A DNA stretch of 64,000 nucleotides. Source: Anisus vortex. Taxonomy: Eukaryota; Mollusca; Gastropoda; Planorbidae. The notes under the pieces are model-generated. The model searched no databases and had not been told where the DNA came from. It worked only from the letters and a program-made list of their open reading frames with translations. The stretch lies in the NCBI GenBank assembly GCA_949126835.1, contig OX421500.1, forward strand, positions 25,982,731-26,046,730, in the 5' to 3' direction. A program made the translations under genes and the position numbers. The number at the start of each line of letters is the position of its first letter. Positions within the stretch are counted from its first letter, which is position 1. This document shows positions 1 through 15,541 of this stretch, piece by piece.

Positions 1-3000
1 GGTCTTTTCTTCCGGTCCCTCTGGAGATTGTGACTGGTACTACTTAAGCCTGAAATAAAACTAAAAATTTAGAAACACATAAAAATGAAAACATTGAATA
101 CATAATTAGCTTTAAATAAGCCTTAATTAAACCTATTTAAAATAAAAAGTTAAGAAAAGCAATCTACCTTTTCACAAACTCTTCTCGAGTTTTTGTAAGG
201 GCCCTAACTCCATTCTTTTGGGTTTCATCTGTTGTAGAACTTGACATCAAACTGTTTTCTGAAATTATAAAAATGTCTAAAAGAGTGTTAATACATGCAT
301 GTCAAATATCCAATAGCAAACACGAAAACGCCACAAAAAAACATCATTCTGTAGGTCTTTTCTTCCTGTCCCTCTCGAGATGGTGACTGGTACCACTTAA
401 GCTAGAAATAAAAACTAAAAATTTAGAAACACTTAAAAATGAATACATTGAATACATAATTAACTTAGCCTTAATTAAACCTATTTAAAATAAAAAGTTA
501 AGAAAAGCAATTTACCTTTTCCACAAATTCTTCTCGAGTTGTTGTAAGGGCCCTAACTCCATTCTTTTGGGTTTCATCTGTTGGAGAACTTGATAATAAA
601 CTGTTTTCTGAAACTATAAAAATGTCTAAAAGAGTGTTAATACATGCATGTCAAATATCCAATAGCAAACACGAAAGCGCCACAAAATACACGTCATACT
701 GTAGGTCTTTTCTTCCTGTCCCTCTCGAGATTGTGACTGGTACCACTTAAGCCTGAAATAAAACTAAAAATTTAGAAACACATAAAAATGAATACATTGA
801 ATACATAATTAACTTAGCCTTAATTAAACCTATTTAAAATAAAAAGTTTAGAAAAGCAATTTACCTTTTCCACAAATTCTAATCGAGTTGTTGTAAGGGC
901 CCTAACTTCATTCTTTTGGGTTTCATCTGTTGGAGAACTTGATATCAAACTATTTTCTGAAACTATAAAAATGTCTAAAAGAGTGTTAATACATGCATGT
1001 CAAATATCCAATAGCAAACACAAAAATGCCAAAAAATACACGTCATTCTGTAGGTCTTTTCTTCCTGTCCCTCTCGAGATTTTGACTGGTACTACTTAAG
1101 CCTGAAATAAAACTAATAATTTAGAAACACATAAAAATGAAAACATTGAATACATAATTTGCTTTAATTAAGCCTTAATTAAACCTATTTAAAATAAAAA
1201 GTTAAAACAATTTACCTTTTCCACAAATTCTTCTCGAGTTGTTGTAAGGGCCCTAACTCCATTCTTTTGGGTTTCATCTGTTGTAGAACTTGACATCAAA
1301 CTGTTTTCTGTAACTATAAAAATGTCTAAAAGAGTGTTAATACATGCATGTCAAATATCCAATAGCAAACACGAAAACACCACAAAATACATGTCATTCT
1401 GTAGGTATTTTCTTCCTGTCCCTCTCCAGATGGTGACTGGTCCCACTTAAGCTAGAAATAAAAACTAAAAATTTAGAAACTCATAAAAATGAATACATTG
1501 AATACATAATTAACTTAGCCTTAATTAAACCTATTTAAAATAAAAAGTTTAGAAAAGCAATTTACCTTTTCCACAAATTCTTCTCGAGTTGTTGTAAGGG
1601 CCCTAACTTCATTCTTTTGGGTTTCATCTGTTGGAGAACTTGACATCAAACTGTTTTCTGAAACTATAAAAATGTTTAAAAGAGTGTTAATACATGCGAG
1701 TCAAATATCCAATAGCAAACACAAAAATGCCACAAAATACACGTCATTCTGTAGGTCTTTTCTTCCTGTCCCTCTCGAGATTTTGACTGGTACCACTTAA
1801 GCCTGAAAAAAAACTAATAATTTAGAAACACATAAAAATGAAAACATTGAATACATAATTAGCTTTAATTAAGCCTTAATTAAACCTATTTAAAATAAAA
1901 AGTTAAGAAAGCAATTTACCTTTTTTCACAAATTCTTCTTGAGTTGTTGTAAGGGCCCTAACTTCATTCTTTTGGGTTTCATCTGTTGGAGAACTTGACA
2001 TCAAACTGTTTTCTGAAACTATAAAAATGTCTAAAAGAGTGTTAATACATGCATGTCAAATATCCAATAGCAAACACAAAAACGCCACAAAATACACGTC
2101 ATTCTGTAGGTCTTTTCTTACGGTCCCTCTGGAGATTGTGACTGGTACTACTTAAGCCTGAAATAAAACTAATAATTTAGAAACACATAAAAATGAAAAC
2201 ATTGAATACATAATTAGCTTTAATTAAGCCTTAATTAAACCTATTTAAAATAAGAAGTTAAAACAATTTACCTTTTCCACAAATTCTTCTCGAGTTTTTG
2301 TAAGGGTCCTAACTCCATTCTTTTGGGTTTCATCTGTTGTAGAACTTGACATCAAACTGTTTTCTGAAACTATAAAAATGTCTAAAAGAGTGTTAATACA
2401 TGCGTCAAATATCCAATAGCAAACACGAAAACGCCACAAAATACACGTCATTCTGTAGGTCTTTTCTTCCTGTCCCTCTCGAGATGGTGACTGGTACTAC
2501 TTAAGCCTGAAATAAAACTAATAATTTAGAAACACAAAAAAATGAATACATCGAATACATAATTAACTTAGCCTTAATTAAACCTATTTAAAATAAAAAG
2601 TTAAGAAAAGCAATCTACCTTTTTCACAAATTCTTCTCGAGTTTTTGTAAGGGCCCTAACTCCATTCTTTTGGGTTTTATCTGTTGTAGAACTTGACATC
2701 AAACTGTTTTCTGAAACTATAAAAATGTTTAAAAGAGTATTAATACATGCATGTCAAATAGCCAATAACAAACACGAAAACGCCACAAAATACACGTCAT
2801 TCTGTAGGTCTTTTCTTCCGGTCCCTCTGGAGATTGTGACTGGTACTACTAAAGCCTGAAATAAAACTAAAAATTTAGAAACACATAAAAATGAAAACAT
2901 TGAATACATAATTAGCTTTAAATAAGCCTTAATTAAACCTATTTAAAATAAAAAGTTAAGAAAAGCAATCTACCTTTTCACAAACTCTTCTCGAGTTTTT

Positions 3001-6000
3001 GTAAGGGCCCTAACTCCATTCTTTTGGGTTTCATCTGTTGTAGAACTTGACATCAAACTGTTTTCTGAAATTATAAAAATGTCTAAAAGAGTGTTAATAC
3101 ATGCATGTCAAATATCCAATAGCAAACACGAAAACGCCACAAAAAAACGTCATTCTGTAGGTCTTTTCTTCCTGTCCCTCTCGAGATGGTGACTGGTACC
3201 ACTTAAGCTAGAAATAAAAACTAAAAATTTAGAAACACTTAAAAATGAATACATTGAATACATAATTAACTTAGCCTTAATTAAACCTATTTAAAATAAA
3301 AAGTTAAGAAAAGCAATTTACCTTTTCCACAAATTCTTCTCGAGTTGTTGTAAGGGCCCTAACTCCATTCTTTTGGGTTTCATCTGTTGGAGAACTTGAT
3401 AATAAACTGTTTTCTGAAACTATAAAAATGTCTAAAAGAGTGTTAATACATGCATGTCAAATATCCAATAGCAAACACGAAAGCGCCAAAAAATACACGT
3501 CATACTGTAGGTCTTTTCTTCCTGTCCCTCTCGAGATTGTGACTGGTACCACTTAAGCCTGAAATTAAACTAAACATTTAGAAACACATAAAAATGAATA
3601 CATTGAATACATAATTAACTTAGCCTTAATTAAACCTATTTAAAATAAAAAGTTAAGAAAAGCAATTTACCTTTTCCACAAATTTTTCTTGAGTTGTTGT
3701 AAGGGCCCTAACTCCATTCTTTTGGGTTTCATCTGTTGGAGAACTTGACATCAAACTGTTTTCTGAAACTATAAATATGTCTAAAAGAGTGTTAATACAT
3801 GCATGTCAAATATCCAATAGCAAACACGAAAACGCCACAAAATACACGTCATTCTGTAGGTCTTTTCTTCCGGTCCCTCTGGAGATTGTGACTGGTACTA
3901 CTTAAGCCTGAAATAAAACTAATAATTTAGAAACACATAAAAATGAAAACATTGAATACATAATTAGCTTTAATTAAGCCTTAATTAAACCTATTTAAAA
4001 TAAAAAGTTAAAACAATTTACCTTTTCAACAAATTCTTCTCGAGTTGTTGTAAGGGCCCGAACTCCATTCTTTTGGGTTTCATCTGTTGTAGAACTTGAC
4101 ATCAAACTGTTTTCTGAAACTATAAAAATGTCTAAAAGAGTGTTAATACATGCATGTCAAATATCCAATAGCAAACACGAAAACACTACAAAATACATGT
4201 CATTCTGTAGGTATTTTCTTCCTGTCCCTCTCCAGATGGTGACTGGTCCCACTTAAGCTAGAAATAAAAACTAAAAATTTAGAAACACATAAAAATGAAT
4301 ACATTGAATACATAATTAACTTAGCCTTAATTAAACCTATTTAAAATAAAAAGTTTAGAAAAGCAATTTACCTTTTCCACAAATTCTAATCGAGTTGTTG
4401 TAAGGGCCCTAACTTCATTCTTTTGGGTTTCATCTGTTGGAGAACTTGATATCAAACTGTTTTCTGAAACTATAAAAATGTCTAAAAGAGTGTTAATACA
4501 TGCATGTCAAATATCCAATAGCAAACACAAAAATGCCAAAAAATACACGTCATTCTGTTGGTCTTTTCTTCCTGTCCCTCTCGAGATTTTGACTGGTACT
4601 ACTTAAGCCTGAAATAAAACTAATAATTTAGAAACACATAAAAATGAAAACATTGAATACATAATTTGCTTTAATTAAGCCTTAATTAAACCTATTTAAA
4701 ATAAAAAGTTAAAACAATTTACCTTTTCCACAAATTCTTCTCGAGTTGTTGTAAGGGCCCTAACTCCATTCTTTTGGGTTTCATCTGTTGTAGAACTTGA
4801 CATCAAACTGTTTTCTGAAACTATAAAAATGTCTAAAAGAGTGTTAATACATGCATGTCAAATATCCAATAGCAAACACGAAAACACCACAAAATACATG
4901 TCATTCTGTAGGTATTTTCTTCCTGTCCCTCTCCAGATGGTGACTGGTCCCACTTAAGCTAGAATTAAAAACTAAAAATTTAGAAACTCATAAAAATGAA
5001 TACATTGAATACATAATTAACTTAGCCTTAATTAAACCTATTTAAAATAAAAAGTTTAGAAAAGCAATTTACCTTTTCCACAAATTCTTCTCGAGTTGTT
5101 GTAAGGGCCCTAACTTCATTCTTTTGGGTTTCATTTGTTGGAGAACTTGACATCAAACTGTTTTCTGAAACTATAAAAATGTTTAAAAGAGTGTTAATAC
5201 ATGCAAGTCAGATATCCAATAGCAAACACAAAAATGCCACAAAATACACGTCATTCTGTAGGTCTTTTCTTCCTGTCCCTCTCGAGATTTTGACTGGTAC
5301 TACTTAAGCCTGAAATAAAACTAATAATTTAGAAACACATAAAAATGAAAACATTGAATACATAATTAGCTTTAATTAAGCCTTAATTAAACCTATTTAA
5401 AATAAAAAGTTAAAACAATTTACCTTTTCCACAAATTCTTCTCGAGTTGTTGTAAGGGCCCTAACTCCATTCTTTTGGGTTTCATCTGTTGTAGAACTTG
5501 ACATCAAACTGTTTTCTGAAACTATAAAAATGTCTAAAAGAGTGTTAATACATGCATGTCAAATATCCAATAGCAAACACGAAAACACCACAAAATACAT
5601 GTCATTCTGTAGGTATTTTCTTCCTGTCCCTCTCCAGATGGTGACTGGTCCCACTTAAGCTAGAATTAAAAACTAAAAATTTAGAAACTCATAAAAATGA
5701 ATACATTGAATACATAATTAACTTAGCCTTAATTAAACCTATTTAAAATAAAAAGTTTAGAAAAGCAATTTACCTTTTCCACAAATTCTTCTCGAGTTGT
5801 TGTAAGGGTCCTAACTCCATTCTTTTGGGTTTCATCTGTTGTAGAACTTGACATCAAACTGTTTTCTGAAACTATAAAAATGTCTAAAAGAGTGTTAATA
5901 CATGCGTCAAATATCCAATAGCAAACACGAAAACGCCACAAAATACACGTCATTCTGTAGGTCTTTTCTTCCTGTCCCTCTCGAGTTGGTGACTGGTACC

Positions 6001-9000
6001 ACTTAAGCCTGAAATAAAACTAATAATTTAGAAACACAAAAAAATGAATACATCGAATACATAATTAACTTAGCCTTAATTAAACCTATTTAAAATAAAA
6101 AGTTAAGAAAAGCAATCTACCTTTTTCACAAATTCTTCTCGAGTTTTTGTAAGGGCCCTAACTCCATTCTTTTGGGTTTTATCTGTTGTAGAACTTGACA
6201 TCAAACTGTTTTCTGAAACTATAAAAATGTTTAAAAGAGTGTTAATACATGCATGTCAAATAGCCAATAACAAACACGAAAACGCCACAAAAAAACGTCA
6301 TTCTGTAGGTCTTTTCTTCCTGTCCCTCTCGAGATGGTGACTGGTACCACTTAAGCTAGAAATAAAAACTAAAAATTTAGAAACACTTACAAATGAATAC
6401 ATTGAATACATAATTAACTTAGCCTTAATTAAACCTATTTAAAATAAAAAGTTAAGAAAAGCAATTTACCTTTTCCACAAATTCTTCTCGAGTTGTTGTA
6501 AGGGCCCTAACTCCATTCTTTTGGGTTTCATCTGTTGGAGAACTTGATAATAAACTGTTTTCTGAAACTATAAAAATGTCTAAAAGAGTGTTAATACATG
6601 CATGTCAAATATCCAATAGCAAACACTAAAGCGCCACAAAATACACGTCATACTGTAGGTCTTTTCTTCCTGTCCCTCTCGAGATTGTGACTGGTACCAC
6701 TTAAACCTGAAATTAAACTAAACATTTAGAAACACATAAAAATGAATACATTGAATACATAATTAACTTAGCCTTAATTAAACCTATTTAAAATAAAAAG
6801 TTAAGAAAAGCAATTTACCTTTTCCACAAATTTTTCTTGAGTTGTTGTAAGGGCCCTAACTCCATTCTTTTGGGTTTCATCTGTTGGAGAACTTGACATC
6901 AAACTGTTTTCTGAAACTATAAAAATGTCTAAAAGAGTGTTAATACATGCATGTCAAATATCCAATAGCAAACACGAAAACGCCACAAAATACACGTCAT
7001 TCTGTAGGTCTTTTCTTCCGGTCCCTCTGGAGATTGTGACTGGTACTACTTAAGCCTGAAATAAAACTAATAATTTAGAAACACATAAAAATGAAAACAT
7101 TGAATACATAATTAGCTTTAATTAAGCCTTAATTAAACCTATTTAAAATAAAAAGTTAAAACAATTTACCTTTTCAACAAATTCTTCTCGAGTTGTTGTA
7201 AGGGCCCGAACTCCATTCTTTTGGGTTTCATCTGTTGTAGAACTTGACATCAAACTGTTTTCTGAAACTATAAAAATGTCTAAAAGAGTGTTAATACATG
7301 CATGTCAAATATCCAATAGCAAACACGAAAACACTACAAAATACATGTCATTCTGTAGGTATTTTCTTCCTGTCCCTCTCCAGATGGTGACTGGTCCCAC
7401 TTAAGCTAGAAATAAAAACTAAAAATTTAGAAACACATAAAAATGAATACATTGAATACATAATTAACTTAGCCTTAATTAAACCTATTTAAAATAAAAA
7501 GTTTAGAAAAGCAATTTACCTTTTCCACAAATTCTAATCGAGTTGTTGTAAGGGCCCTAACTTCATTCTTTTGGGTTTCATCTGTTGGAGAACTTGATAT
7601 CAAACTGTTTTCTGAAACTATAAAAATGTCTAAAAGAGTGTTAATACATGCATGTCAAATATCCAATAGCAAACACAAAAATGCCAAAAAATACACGTCA
7701 TTCTGTTGGTCTTTTCTTCCTGTCCCTCTCGAGATTTTGACTGGTACTACTTAAGCCTGAAATAAAACTAATAATTTAGAAACACATAAAAATGAAAACA
7801 TTGAATACATAATTTGCTTTAATTAAGCCTTAATTAAACCTATTTAAAATAAAAAGTTAAAACAATTTACCTTTTCCACAAATTCTTCTCGAGTTGTTGT
7901 AAGGGCCCTAACTCCATTCTTTTGGGTTTCATCTGTTGTAGAACTTGACATCAAACTGTTTTCTGAAACTATAAAAATGTCTAAAAGAGTGTTAATACAT
8001 GCATGTCAAATATCCAATAGCAAACACGAAAACACCACAAAATACATGTCATTCTGTAGGTATTTTCTTCCTGTCCCTCTCCATATGGTGACTGGTCCCA
8101 CTTAAGCTAGAATTAAAAACTAAAAATTTAGAAACTCATAAAAATGAATACATTGAATACATAATTAACTTAGCCTTAATTAAACCTATTTAAAATAAAA
8201 AGTTTAGAAAAGCAATTTACCTTTTCCACAAATTCTTCTCGAGTTGTTGTAAGGGCCCTAACTTCATTCTTTTGGGTTTCATTTGTTGGAGAACTTGACA
8301 TCAAACTGTTTTCTGAAACTATAAAAATGTTTAAAAGAGTGTTAATACATGCGAGTCAAATATCCAATAGCAAACACAAAAATGCCACAAAATACACGTC
8401 ATTCTGTAGGTCTTTTCTTCCTGTCCCTCTCAAGATTTTGACTGGTACCACTTAAGCCTGAAAAAAACTAATAATTTAGAAACACATAAAAATGAAAACA
8501 TTGAATACATAATTAGCTTTAATTAAGCCTTAATTAAACCTATTTAAAATAAAAAGTTAAGAAAGCAATTTACCTTTTTTCACAAATTCTTCTTGAGTTG
8601 TTGTAAGGGCCCTAACTTCATTCTTTTGGGTTTCATCTGTTGGAGAACTTGACATCAAACTGTTTTCTGAAACTATAAAAATGTCTAAAAGAGTGTTAAT
8701 ACATGCATGTCAAATATCCAATAGCAAACACAAAAACGCCACAAAATACACGTCATTCTGTAGGTCTTTTCTTACGGTCCCTCTGGAGATTGTGACTGGT
8801 ACTACTTAAGCCTGAAATAAAACTAATAATTTAGAAACACATAAAAATGAAAACATTGAATACATAATTAGCTTTAATTAAGCCTTAATTAAACCTATTT
8901 AAAATAAGAAGTTAAAACAATTTACCTTTTCCACAAATTCTTCTCGAGTTTTTGTAAGGGTCCTAACTCCATTCTTTTGGGTTTCATCTGTTGTAGAACT

Positions 9001-12000
9001 TGACATCAAACTGTTTTCTGAAACTATAAAAATGTCTAAAAGAGTGTTAATACATGCGTCAAATATCCAATAGCAAACACGAAAACGCCACAAAATACAC
9101 GTCATTCTGTAGGTCTTTTCTTCCTGTCCCTCTCGAGATGGTGACTGGTCCCACTTAAGCTAGAAATAAAAACTAAAAATTTAGAAACACTTAAAAATGA
9201 ATATGATGAATACATAATTAACTTAGCCTTAATTAAACCTATTAAAAATAATTAGTTAAGAAAAGCAATTTACCTTTTCCAAAAATTCTTCTTGAATTGT
9301 TGTAAGGGCCCTAACTCCATTCTTTTGGGTTTCATCTGTTGGAGAACTTGACATCAAACTGTTTTCTGAAACTATAAAAATGTCTAAAAGAGTGTTAATA
9401 CATGCGTCAAATATCCAATAGCAAACACGAAAACGCCACAAAATACACGTCATTCTGTAGGTCTTTTCTTCCTGTCCCTCTCGAGATGGTGACTGGTCCC
9501 ACTTAAGCTAGAAATAAAAACTAAAAATTTAGAAACACTTAAAAATGAATATATTGAATACATAATTAACTTAGCCTTAATTAAACCTATTAAAAATAAT
9601 TAGTTAAGAAAAGCAATTTACCTTTTCCAAAAATTCTTCTTGAATTGTTGTAAGGGCCCTAACTCCATTCTTTTGAGTTTCATCTGTTGGAGAACTTGAC
9701 ATCAAACTGTTTTCTGAAACTATAAAAATGTCTAAAAGAGTGTTAATACATGCATGTCAAATATCCAATAGCAAACACTAAAGCGCCACAAAATACACGT
9801 CATACTGTAGGTCTTTTCTTCCTGTCCCTCTCGAGATTGTGACTGGTACCACTTAAACCTGAAATTAAACTAAACATTTAGAAACACATAAAAATGAATA
9901 CATTGAATACATAATTAACTTAGCCTTAATTAAACCTATTTAAAATAAAAAGTTAAGAAAAGCAATTTACCTTTTCCACAAATTTTTCTTGAGTTGTTGT
10001 AAGGGCCCTAACTCCATTCTTTTGGGTTTCATCTGTTGGAGAACTTGACATCAAACTGTTTTCTGAAACTATAAAAATGTCTAAAAGAGTGTTAATACAT
10101 GCATGTCAAATATCCAATAGCAAACACGAAAACGCCACAAAATACACGTCATTCTGTAGGTCTTTTCTTCCGGTCCCTCTGGAGATTGTGACTGGTACTA
10201 CTTAAGCCTGAAATAAAACTAATAATTTAGAAACACATAAAAATGAAAACATTGAATATATAATTAGCTTTAATTAAGCCTTAATTAAACCTATTTAAAA
10301 TAAAAAGTTAAAACAATTTACCTTTTCAACAAATTCTTCTCGAGTTGTTGTAAGGGCCCGAACTCCATTCTTTTGGGTTTCATCTGTTGTAGAACTTGAC
10401 ATCAAACTGTTTTCTGAAACTATAAAAATGTCTAAAAGAGTGTTAATACATGCATGTCAAATATCCAATAGCAAACACGAAAACACTACAAAATACATGT
10501 CATTCTGTAGGTATTTTCTTCCTGTCCCTCTCCAGATGGTGACTGGTCCCACTTAAGCTAGAAATAAAAACTAAAAATTTAGAAACACATAAAAATGAAT
10601 ACATTGAATACATAATTAACTTAGCCTTAATTAAACCTATTTAAAATAAAAAGTTTAGAAAAGCAATTTACCTTTTCCACAAATTCTAATCGAGTTGTTG
10701 TAAGGGCCCTAACTTCATTCTTTTGGGTTTCATCTGTTGGAGAACTTGATATCAAACTGTTTTCTGAAACTATAAAAATGTCTAAAAGAGTGTTAATACA
10801 TGCATGTCAAATATCCAATAGCAAACACAAAAATGCCAAAAAATACACGTCATTCTGTTGGTCTTTTCTTCCTGTCCCTCTCGAGATTTTGACTGGTACT
10901 ACTTAAGCCTGAAATAAAACTAATAATTTAGAAACACATAAAAATGAAAACATTGAATACATAATTTGCTTTAATTAAGCCTTAATTAAACCTATTTAAA
11001 ATAAAAAGTTAAAACAATTTACCTTTTCCACAAATTCTTCTCGAGTTGTTGTAAGGGCCCTAACTCCATTCTTTTGGGTTTCATCTGTTGTAGAACTTGA
11101 CATCAAACTGTTTTCTGAAACTATAAAAATGTCTAAAAGAGTGTTAATACATGCATGTCAAATATCCAATAGCAAACACGAAAACACCACAAAATACATG
11201 TCATTCTGTAGGTATTTTCTTCCTGTCCCTCTCCATATGGTGACTGGTCCCACTTAAGCTAGAATTAAAAACTAAAAATTTAGAAACTCATAAAAATGAA
11301 TACATTGAATACATAATTAACTTAGCCTTAATTAAACCTATTTAAAATAAAAAGTTTAGAAAAGCAATTTACCTTTTCCACAAATTCTTCTCGAGTTGTT
11401 GTAAGGGCCCTAACTTCATTCTTTTGGGTTTCATTTGTTGGAGAACTTGACATCAAACTGTTTTCTGAAACTATAAAAATGTTTAAAAGAGTGTTAATAC
11501 ATGCGAGTCAAATATCCAATAGCAAACACAAAAATGCCACAAAATACACGTCATTCTGTAGGTCTTTTCTTCCTGTCCCTCTCAAGATTTTGACTGGTAC
11601 CACTTAAGCCTGAAAAAAACTAATAATTTAGAAACACATAAAAATGAAAACATTGAATACATAATTAGCTTTAATTAAGCCTTAATTAAACCTATTTAAA
11701 ATAAAAAGTTAAGAAAGCAATTTACCTTTTTTCACAAATTCTTCTTGAGTTGTTGTAAGGGCCCTAACTTCATTCTTTTGGGTTTCATCTGTTGGAGAAC
11801 TTGACATCAAACTGTTTTCTGAAACTATAAAAATGTCTAAAAGAGTGTTAATACATGCATGTCAAATATCCAATAGCAAACACAAAAACGCCACAAAATA
11901 CACGTCATTCTGTAGGTCTTTTCTTACGGTCCCTCTGGAGATTGTGACTGGTACTACTTAAGCCTGAAATAAAACTAATAATTTAGAAACACATAAAAAT

Positions 12001-15000
12001 GAAAACATTGAATACATAATTAGCTTTAATTAAGCCTTAATTAAACCTATTTAAAATAAGAAGTTAAAACAATTTACCTTTTCCACAAATTCTTCTCGAG
12101 TTTTTGTAAGGGTCCTAACTCCATTCTTTTGGGTTTCATCTGTTGTAGAACTTGACATCAAACTGTTTTCTGAAACTATAAAAATGTCTAAAAGAGTGTT
12201 AATACATGCGTCAAATATCCAATAGCAAACACGAAAACGCCACAAAATACACGTCATTCTGTAGGTCTTTTCTTCCTGTCCCTCTCGAGATGGTGACTGG
12301 TCCCACTTAAGCTAGAAATAAAAACTAAAAATTTAGAAACACTTAAAAATGAATATGATGAATACATAATTAACTTAGCCTTAATTAAACCTATTAAAAA
12401 TAATTAGTTAAGAAAAGCAATTTACCTTTTCCAAAAATTCTTCTTGAATTGTTGTAAGGGCCCTAACTCCATTCTTTTGGGTTTCATCTGTTGGAGAACT
12501 TGACATCAAACTGTTTTCTGAAACTATAAAAATGTCTAAAAGAGTGTTAATACATGCGTCAAATATCCAATAGCAAACACGAAAACGCCACAAAATACAC
12601 GTCATTCTGTAGGTCTTTTCTTCCTGTCCCTCTCGAGATGGTGACTGGTCCCACTTAAGCTAGAAATAAAAACTAAAAATTTAGAAACACTTAAAAATGA
12701 ATATATTGAATACATAATTAACTTAGCCTTAATTAAACCTATTAAAAATAATTAGTTAAGAAAAGCAATTTACCTTTTCCAAAAATTCTTCTTGAATTGT
12801 TGTAAGGGCCCTAACTCCATTCTTTTGAGTTTCATCTGTTGGAGAACTTGACATCAAACTGTTTTCTGAAACTATAAAAATGTCTAAAAGAGTGTTAATA
12901 CATGCATGTCAAATATCCTATAGCAAACACGAAAACACCACAAAATACACGTCATTCTGTAGGTCTTTTCTTCCTGTCCCTCTCGAGATGGTGACTGGTC
13001 CCACTTAAGCTAGAAATAAAAACTAAAAATTTAGAAACACTTAAAAATGAATATAGTGAATACATAATTAACTTAGCCTTAATTAAACCTATTAAAAATA
13101 ATTAGTTAAGAAAAGCAATTTACCTTTTCCAAAAATTCTTCTTGAATTGTTGTAAGGGCCCTAACTCCATTCTTTTGGGTTTCATCTGTTGGAGAACTTG
13201 ACATCAAACTGTTTTCTGAAACTATAAAAATGTCTAAAAGAGTGTTAATACATGCATGTCAAATATCCAATAGCAAACACGAAAACACCACAAAATACAC
13301 GTCATTCTGTAGGTCTTTTCTTCCTGTCCCTCTCCAGATGGTGACTGGTACTACTGAAGCCTGAAATAAAACTAATAATTTAGAAACACATAAAAATGAA
13401 AACATTGAATACATAATTAGCTTTAATTAAGCCTTAATTAAACCTATTTAAAATAAAAAGTTAAGAAAAGCAATTTACCTTTTCCACAAATTCTTCTCGA
13501 GTTGTTGTAAGGGCCCTAACTCCATTCTTTTGGGTTTCATCTGTTGGAGAACTTGATATCAAACTGTTTTCTGAAACTATAAAAATGTCTAAAAGAGTGT
13601 TAATGCATGCATGTCAAATATTCAATAGCAAACACGAAAACGCCACAAAATACACGTCATTCTGTAGGTCTTTTCTTCCTGTCCCTCTCGAGATTGTGAC
13701 TAGTACCACTTAAGCCTGAAATCAAACTAAAAATTTAGACACACATAAAAATGAATACATTGAATACATAATTAATTAAGCCTTAATTAAACCTATTTAA
13801 AATAAAAAGTTATGAAAAGCAATTTACCTTTTCCACAAATTCTTCTCGAATTGTTGTAAGGGCCCTAACTCCATTCTTTTGGGTTTTATCTGTTGTAGAA
13901 CTTGACATCAAACTGTTTTCTGAAACTATAAAAATGTTTAAAAGAGTGTTAATACATGCATGTCAAATAGCCAATAACAAACACGAAAACGCCACAAAAT
14001 ACACGTCATTCTGTAGGTCTTTTCTTCCGGTCCCTCTGGAGATTGTGACTGGTACTACTTAAGCCTGAAATAAAACTAAAAATTTAGAAACACATAAAAA
14101 TGAAAACATTGAATACATAATTAGCTTTAATTAAGCCTTAATTAAACCTATTTAAAATAAAAAGTTAAGAAAGCAATTTACCTTTTTTCACAAATTCTTC
14201 TTGAGTTGTTGTAAGGGCCCTAACTTCATTCTTTTGGGTTTCATCTGTTGGAGAACTTGACATCAAACTGTTTTCTGAAACTATAAAAATGTCTAAAAGA
14301 GTGTTAATACATGCATGTCAAATATCCAATAGCAAACACAAAAACGCCACAAAATACACGTCATTCTGTAGGTCTTTTCTTACGGTCCCTCTCAAGATGG
14401 TGACTGGTCCCACTTAAGCTAGAAATAAAAACTAAAAATTTAGAAACACTTAAAAATGAATATATTGAATACATAATTAACTTAGCCTTAATTAAACCTA
14501 TTTAAAATAAAAAGTTAAGAAAAGCAATTTACCTTTTCCACAAATTCTTCTCGAGTTGTTGTAAGGGCCCTAACTCCATTCTTTTGGATTTCATCCTTTG
14601 GAGAACTTGATATCAAACTGTTTTCTGAAACTATAAAAAAGTCTAAAAGAGTGTTAATACATGCATGTCAAATATCCAATAGCAAACACGAAAACACTAC
14701 AAAATGCACGTCATTCTGTAGGTCTTTTCTTCCTGTCCCTCTCGAGATGGTGACTGGTACTTTTAAGCTAGAAATAAAAACTAAAAATTTAGAAACACAT
14801 AAAAATGAATACATTGAATACATAATTAACTTAGCCTTAATTAAAGCTATTTAAAATAAAAAGTTTAGAAAAGCAATTTACCTTTTCTACAAATTCTTCT
14901 CGAGTTGTTGTAAAGGCCCTAACTTCATTCTTTTGGGTTTCATCTGTTGGAGAACTTGATATCAAACTGTTTTCTGAAACTATAAAAATGTCTAAAAGAG

Positions 15001-15282
15001 TGTTAATACATGCATGTCAAATATCCAATAGCAAACACAAAAATGCCACAAAATACACGTCATTCTGTAGGTCTTTTCTTCCTGTCCCTCTCGAGATTTT
15101 GACTGGTACCACTTAAGCCTGAAATAAAAATAAAAATTTAGAAACACATAAAAATGAAAACATTGAATACATAATTAACTTTAATTAAGCCTTAATTAAA
15201 CCTATTTAAAATAAAAAGTTAAGAAAAGCAATTTACCTTTTTCACAAATTCTTCTCGAGTTTTTGTAAGGGCTCTAACTCCA

Positions 15283-15541
15283 TTCTTTATTTAAAATAAA
15301 AAGTTTAGAAAAGCAATTTACCTTTTCCACAAATTCTTCTCGAGTTGTTGTAAGGGCCCTAACTTCATTCTTTATTTAAAATAAAAAGTTAAGAAAAGCA
15401 ATTTACCTTTTCCACAAATTCTTCTTGAGTTGTTGTAAGGGCCCTAACTCCATTCTTTATTTAAAATAAAAAGTTTAGAAAAGCAATTTACCTTTTCCAC
15501 AAATTCTTCTCGAGTTGTTGTAAGGGCCCTAACTCCATTAT
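15283..15541. repeat. Truncated 85-bp sub-repeat inside the satellite (first cluster)
   Basis: The monomer collapses to an 85-bp unit here. Each copy runs from ATTCTTTATTTAAAATAAAAAG through GCAATTTACC to GGGCCCTAACTCC and then starts again. The units keep only the donor half of the exon-like cassette and lack its acceptor half. Three copies are followed by a return to full monomers. Confidence 0.9.

Noticed and set aside
2245..12605. Recurrent 65-74-codon minus-strand frames as separate genes
   Set aside because: They are identical because the satellite monomer repeats. Only the 92-bp inner segment with splice-like borders is kept as a candidate; upstream codons lie in what would be intron.
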